Below, one piece after another: positions 59,773 through 64,000 of a stretch of DNA of 64,000 bases. Every line of letters begins with the position of its first letter. Within the stretch, counting starts at the first letter, position 1. The notes under the pieces are model-generated. The model saw nothing but the letters and a program-made list of their open reading frames with translations, did no database searches and had not been told where the DNA came from. The translations under genes and the position numbers were made by a program. Source of the stretch: Torymus aiolomorphi. Its lineage: Eukaryota > Arthropoda > Insecta > Hymenoptera > Torymidae. The stretch covers positions 172,051,104 to 172,115,103 of the forward strand of contig CM070873.1 of the NCBI GenBank assembly GCA_036365515.1, in the 5' to 3' direction.

Positions 59773-59861
59773 GGTGATGTCGGAATTTGAACCTCGGCCT
59801 TTAGCACAGCAGTCGGACAGGCTAACAACTTATACAGACCGACAGAGACAGATGCATCACC
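59773..59861 (-). ncRNA. tRNA-like sequence (SINE head or tRNA pseudogene)
   Basis: On the minus strand GGTGATG at the 5' end pairs with CATCACC at the 3' end, 89 nt in total, close to serine/leucine tRNA length. GGTTCAAATTCC near the 3' end resembles a B box but with one extra base, and the D and anticodon arms do not fold cleanly. Probably not a functional tRNA. Confidence 0.35.
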
Positions 59862-60304
59862 AAATTTTGGAAGTTGTATATTCACTATCGTTACTTTAAT
59901 ACCAATTTATATATTAATAACGCAATTAACTTGATATAACTTCTTAATGCATTCATTAAATGCATGATTCGAACACACGCACTAGTTAACGCGTACTTTA
60001 TTATTTCTGGGAATTCGTTCTGGGAATTTTTATATTGACATTACACAGATTTATTAACCATGTGAATATTAGATTATTAAGTGTATAAAAAGAATGTAGT
60101 GGACGTAGCAAAGATTATTATATTGTTATATTGCATACTAAATTTTAGATAAAACTAATATTTGTTATAGATGCTTTAAATTTTACTGTTTTCCATAGCA
60201 ATTTTTGTTACTTCTTATAGTAAAAAGTGATAAACTTATATTAAAATTCGTCATAATATAAATATGTCACAACTGATATAAAATATAGTATTTATTACTA
60301 TATT

Positions 60305-60465
60305 TTAGGGTTTAAGGATTTAAGGTTTAAGGGTTTAAGGTTTAAGGGTTTAAGGGTTTAAGGTTTTAGGGTTTAGGGTCTCAGGATTTAGGGTTTAAAG
60401 GTTTAGGGTTAAAGGATTTTGAGTTTAAGGGGTTAGCTTTCAAGGGTTTAAGGGTTTAGTGCTAG
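60305..60465. repeat. Degenerate telomere-like repeat, TTTAGGG/TTTAAGG type
   Basis: About 20 imperfect copies of 7-8 base units such as TTTAAGG, TTTAGGG and TTTAAGGG. The usual insect telomere unit is TTAGG, so this is only telomere-like and lies inside the Transib-like element. Confidence 0.7.
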
Positions 60466-60565
60466 GTTTAATAGTGACAAAAAAGAGTTTTAAGCTAAGA
60501 CAACAGAGTTATTCGTCTATTTTGAATCATTGGAAGTTAAAATATCCTATTTTAAAAAATGTGCG

Positions 60566-60665
60566 TCCGTGCATGTGTGTGTGTGTGTGCGCGTGCGTGC
60601 GTGCGTGCGTGCGTGCGTACGTATGTGCGTGTGTGTCTGTGCACGGGTGTGCACGGGTGTGCATA
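60566..60665. repeat. (TG)n/(CGTG)n microsatellite
   Basis: TG, CGTG and CGTA repeats, then two copies of GTGCACGG. ORFs across it are artefacts. Confidence 0.9.
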
Positions 60666-61035
60666 TGCAAAACGGCTAAAATTTTCATCTAACTTTACGT
60701 CTATTTTTACCATTGACCTTGAGTTAAATTTAAATTCTCAAGGGCATTTTCGGATTTCTCGTTCCAAAAGCTGCAAGAAACTTGATGTAGTAGAAAATAA
60801 AAAAAAAGCCATTTACTTGTTCTGTGAACTGATTAAAACAATTTTTTTCATAATATTATGACTTTGTCCATGAATTTCAAGGTCAAAAGGTAATTTTTTA
60901 AGATTGGTAGTAATTTTCCTGTTTGGATAATTTAATTACCTTTCAGATAATCCCTGTCTCATTTCTGTATCTTGTTCCTGTCAAAAGTTCTACGATTTAT
61001 GAACAAAAAATAACGAATTAGCCCACTGTGCGTCG

Positions 61036-61313
61036 CTTGCGGCGCAGGCGGATCTCTCTCCGCTACGGTTTTCGGCGTCAGCTGGAGCGACAAGTTGGTG
61101 GCACGGGTGACGGTGGGAAGCACCTATCAACAACTTGGCGACGCATTAACACTGTGCACATACACGGTACGACACGGCTCTGTGTGAGCAGGACTATTGC
61201 GCGTGCTGCGGTCCACAATGGAGTGAGCGAGCACAGCATGCCGACGACCGACCGAATGAGCCCGCAAGTTCCTGAGAGCAAACGCCACCACCTGTCCTTT
61301 TTCGGGTACTAGA

Positions 61314-61316
<3 letters not shown>
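61036..61316. other. GC-rich flank of unknown role
   Basis: Continuation of the GC-rich region before the Transib-like insertion. Overlapping ORFs in both strands look compositional. It could be a promoter or first exon of the candidate gene that follows. Confidence 0.35.

Positions 61317-61382
<66 letters not shown>
61316..61382. repeat. (CT)n microsatellite
   Basis: Nearly pure CT run of about 65 bases with one G interruption. Confidence 0.95.
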
Positions 61383-61387
<5 letters not shown>

Positions 61388-61507
61388 CCCATGAATACAT
61401 GACACGGTAGCGCATAGCCTATTATTTACGCTCGCGTATACCCCGGGGTTCTGCATGACGACGACGACAAAGTGATTTCCAGTGGAAGGTGCTGAAGCGA
61501 CGATAAC

Positions 61508-62244
61508 GGAAAGCTTGTTGCAGCATCTCTCCAGGTATTCGGAGCTTCCAACAGATATTCTTCCCACAACGACAGATATATGGAAAATCACTGGAGAAGT
61601 ATAGGTTTCTTCTGCTCCAAACAGAGAACAGTGCAAGTGCATCTAGGTAGGATCAGTAGTTTAAACTCATAACATTTTATTCCGTCCCTCTTTTTAAATC
61701 TTGTTTGTTGCAGACCACAAGTAGACGAACAGCGAGGACTGGTGTGCAGTAACATTCTCTATAGGTGCAGCTGTTCACCTGAGAGTATGTTTCTACGGTG
61801 CAGCTTCGCCTTTCCATGGAGTCGCAGCATCCCTTCTCATCTTGTCAGTACACACAAGGTAAGTTCCCTTCCTACTTATCCTGTGGTTTATCTGTAGGTG
61901 TGTGCAGCAGGGAGGCAGAAGCAGAGTCGCCGGCGATGTCAACTACACTTCTACGCCACTTACTCTTGGTTTCTATTGTGTCTTACTCCTAGGTTTTCCT
62001 TGTACTGCATGCCTTGTTTCGATATTACCTATTTTCCTCCTTGTCTAATAATGTTTTTCTCTTGCAGATTCACTTCAAGGCTGCCGTCTCCACATATCAA
62101 AGAGAGCGAAAGGAGAGTATAGTATATTTTCACGGATGGCAAGAGCTATTACATATTACACATCAACTTCAGCTGGGGCAGGGCATGGTTGCAACACGAG
62201 GAGCTCGCAATGCTCCTCTACAAGAGTGCTGTCTTCGCTTCTAG
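61508..62244 (+). CDS. Candidate three-exon gene of unknown function
   Basis: Proposed exons: about 61,508-61,646 (donor ag|gtagga), 61,714-61,858 (acceptor tttgttgcag, donor aag|gtaagt) and 62,068-62,244 (acceptor ttctcttgcag, stop TAG). All three stay open in one consistent frame, with a split AGA codon at the first junction and a phase-0 second junction. The first in-frame ATG that I see (MFLRCSFAFPWS, exon 2) would give ~82 residues. I recognise no domain; the last exon encodes YQRERKESIVYFHGWQELLH and a Gln/His-rich stretch. A spliced non-coding RNA is an equal alternative. A further donor-like ag|gtaata follows the stop at about 62,253. Confidence 0.35.
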
Positions 62245-62850
62245 TATAGTACCAGGTAATAGTGAAAATTAGGACGACGCATGGGTTGCTTGAGCCCTCT
62301 TCTGCTAAGCATTTCTTCTTTAGTAAGTTATAGGCTTTATTTCTGTTCATGATGTTTAGGCAGAAAGAAGCCCTTACAGACGTAGCTGGGATTTTTCCCA
62401 TATTTTCCTCAACTAATTGTAAGGCTCAAAAGTGAGCGTTACAAACTCCCCCTCCCAAGACCGAAGCGTGACCCCGCGGTTCGCAAGAATATCTAACACC
62501 CATGTTACAATAGCAGCAAGGTTCGTGACTAGGGTACTTACATACAGGATGCCGTCAGTTAGTACGGTAACACTTCGTATCTAGCACTAGGCGCTCTTAC
62601 AATCGCACATGATTCACCCACATTCGCACTCCATTCACAACAAAGTTTTGTACCGATGAAACCGCAGCAGGTCATTGGCTTGACAACAATATTATACAAT
62701 ACATACAATCGAGGACACACTTTGGCGTCCAAGGCAATACAGCGAAAATAATAACGTATCTTACAAAACAAAGAAAAAATGTTTTACGGGCGAAAAAAAC
62801 TATTCTACAAGATCTATCATTGATTTTTGGTTATCGTTAAGCCGCCGAAG
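62245..62850. other. Region without a supported gene
   Basis: Apart from the hairpin I see nothing to support a gene. ORFs under 85 codons on both strands overlap without coding character. Confidence 0.45.
62417..62444. other. Perfect-looking 12-bp hairpin
   Basis: TTGTAAGGCTCA, AAAG loop, TGAGCGTTACAA: 11 of 12 positions pair. Next to a C-rich tract (ctccccctccc), which on the minus strand would read as a polypurine tract before TGTAACG, so an LTR start on the minus strand is possible but unproven. Confidence 0.45.
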
Positions 62851-63075
62851 TATTCTACCGTGAAAAAAAAGAATATTTAACAAAAAAAAACAATATTTCA
62901 CAAACGAAAAAAAGGTATTCTACAAAATGAACGTTCTTTTTTTTGTTCTGATTAGTTACGCCAAGTGTTCTACAACGCAGCAAAAAAAGTTTTACAAACG
63001 AAAAAGAAAAAAAAGTAAAGTATTCTACAAAATGAACACTGATTTTTTTTTTGTTCTGATTGACGCAATAGAATT
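62851..63075. repeat. Imperfect tandem repeat with A- and T-runs
   Basis: Two to three ~110 bp units sharing 'tattctacaaaatgaac', 'ttttttttgttctgatt' and 'acaaacgaaaaa' (about 62,850, 62,925, 63,025). Confidence 0.7.
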
Positions 63076-63840
63076 CGTTTGGTCTGGTAAGTGGCCGTGA
63101 CAATTCTGAGTTGCGATGGAGTGATGGACTTCCTAATCAACATGCTGAAGCTACGGTTAATGCACGTTTTTCGTGTTCATGAGTAGCCATGTGGCGTAAC
63201 TCAATTTATCATTACTCATATCTATTGCCACCTCATTCATACGCTCTTCATCAACAACCTCCGTACTCACTGTCCCGACAAGTGGCAGCAAGTAAGTCAC
63301 CCCATTACTACAATGGCAATGAGTTGTACGAGAGTTTGTGCACAATTCTGGACATTTCTAAATATTGCAAAGTTGTCTCGATACCACAACAAAAGTTTCG
63401 GTAAGGGTGTTTCGATAAAAATAGGGTGGGTTTTTAAGCGTAAATCAACCACAGAAATTTTCACTCATCATAGTATCTACCTAATCCTAGCAGCACAGAT
63501 AACAATTGTTCTGAGATTTCTATTTTTGGCGATAGCAATGATTAAGATTCCCGAAATCGCTGCGTAACCCTACTATCAACTCTATCCTTACCATCAACAA
63601 CTACTCTAAGTTAAGGACTTGTTGAGCAATAGAGTCGTTGAGCAGTTATCTCGTATCCTACAACAATGAATTATGGAACAAACCTACAACACCGACAATT
63701 ATGCCAGGGATGTTGCATTAGAGGAGGGGGTATGACACATTTTCGAGACCATGTGCGATCTCCTTAATTTCCCCCAAACCCTTAGCATCGACAACTAATG
63801 TGCTATAAGCTTTTACTTGGGACTAGTGGCTTGATGCCTT
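63076..63840. other. Region without recognised genes
   Basis: Overlapping ORFs of 60-84 codons on both strands show no recognisable domain. Confidence 0.45.
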
Positions 63841-63844
63841 CCCT

Positions 63845-64000
63845 ATTTTTCAACAAGATCCATGTATTTCGATAAGATCACGGAGTTTCGATAAGATAGA
63901 GGTGTTTTGATAAAATTGAGGTGTTTCGATAAGATTGAGGTGTTTTAATAACATACAGGTGTCTCTATAAAATTGAGGTGCTTCCATAAGATAGAGGTGT
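63845..64000. repeat. 24-bp minisatellite running off the window
   Basis: Six to seven copies of 'tttcgataagattgaggtg' plus spacer (about 24 bp), for example at 63,868, 63,891, 63,913, 63,936. The array continues beyond the window end. Confidence 0.85.

Noticed and set aside
59773..59861. Functional tRNA gene
   Set aside because: B box has an extra base and the internal arms do not fold; kept only as tRNA-like.
60305..60465. True telomere or chromosome end
   Set aside because: Repeats are degenerate, the unit varies, and unique sequence continues on both sides inside a transposon.

Overview
This 64 kb window looks like AT-rich nuclear DNA from an arthropod, most likely an insect. It holds spliced host exons, many dinucleotide and minisatellite arrays, and the usual arthropod transposon mix: CR1-like non-LTR elements with AAAT-type tails, Penelope-like elements (PLEs) with hammerhead motifs, BEL/Pao, gypsy, a Helitron, Transib-like ends and foldback elements. 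I see no bacterial operons, rRNA genes or CRISPR arrays. The species cannot be named from sequence alone.

Layout. 1-7 kb: microsatellites, a 5'-truncated CR1-like copy with a foldback in its tail, then three tandem copies of a ~1.45 kb unit. 7.7-15.8 kb: a diverged satellite-like array interrupted by a PLE that itself holds another PLE, each with a visible 13-bp target duplication; the array ends at a terminal exon encoding a RING finger. 16.5-19.2 kb: an element with long terminal inverted repeats. 20-26.6 kb: a decayed BEL/Pao element. 26.8-31.5 kb: a near full-length CR1-like element on the minus strand, lying just downstream of a clean exon of ANKZF1/Vms1, the best host gene in the window. 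32-37 kb: a foldback, tandem repeats, a relic of an uncharacterised multi-copy arthropod family and two PLE relics in opposite orientations.

37.2-54.7 kb is best read as one gypsy element on the minus strand. A Transib-like foldback and a complete-length Helitron sit in its 3' LTR, and another foldback sits in its RT. 54.8-56.1 kb holds head-to-head N-terminal relics of the multi-copy family. 56.7-61.0 kb is a second Transib-like element, again flanked by CGTCG, with a CR1-like copy inside. 61-62.4 kb shows a candidate three-exon gene, and the window ends in a 24-bp minisatellite.

Almost every transposon gene is broken by stops, frameshifts or deletions. The two host exons are open and have splice signals. 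The strongest unusual items are the Helitron with kilobase-scale internal inverted arms built of 27-bp repeats and a duplicated-domain accessory ORF; the two Transib-like elements with RSS-heptamer-like ends; and the set of PLE hammerheads from several lineages. All calls come from reading the sequence without database searches.
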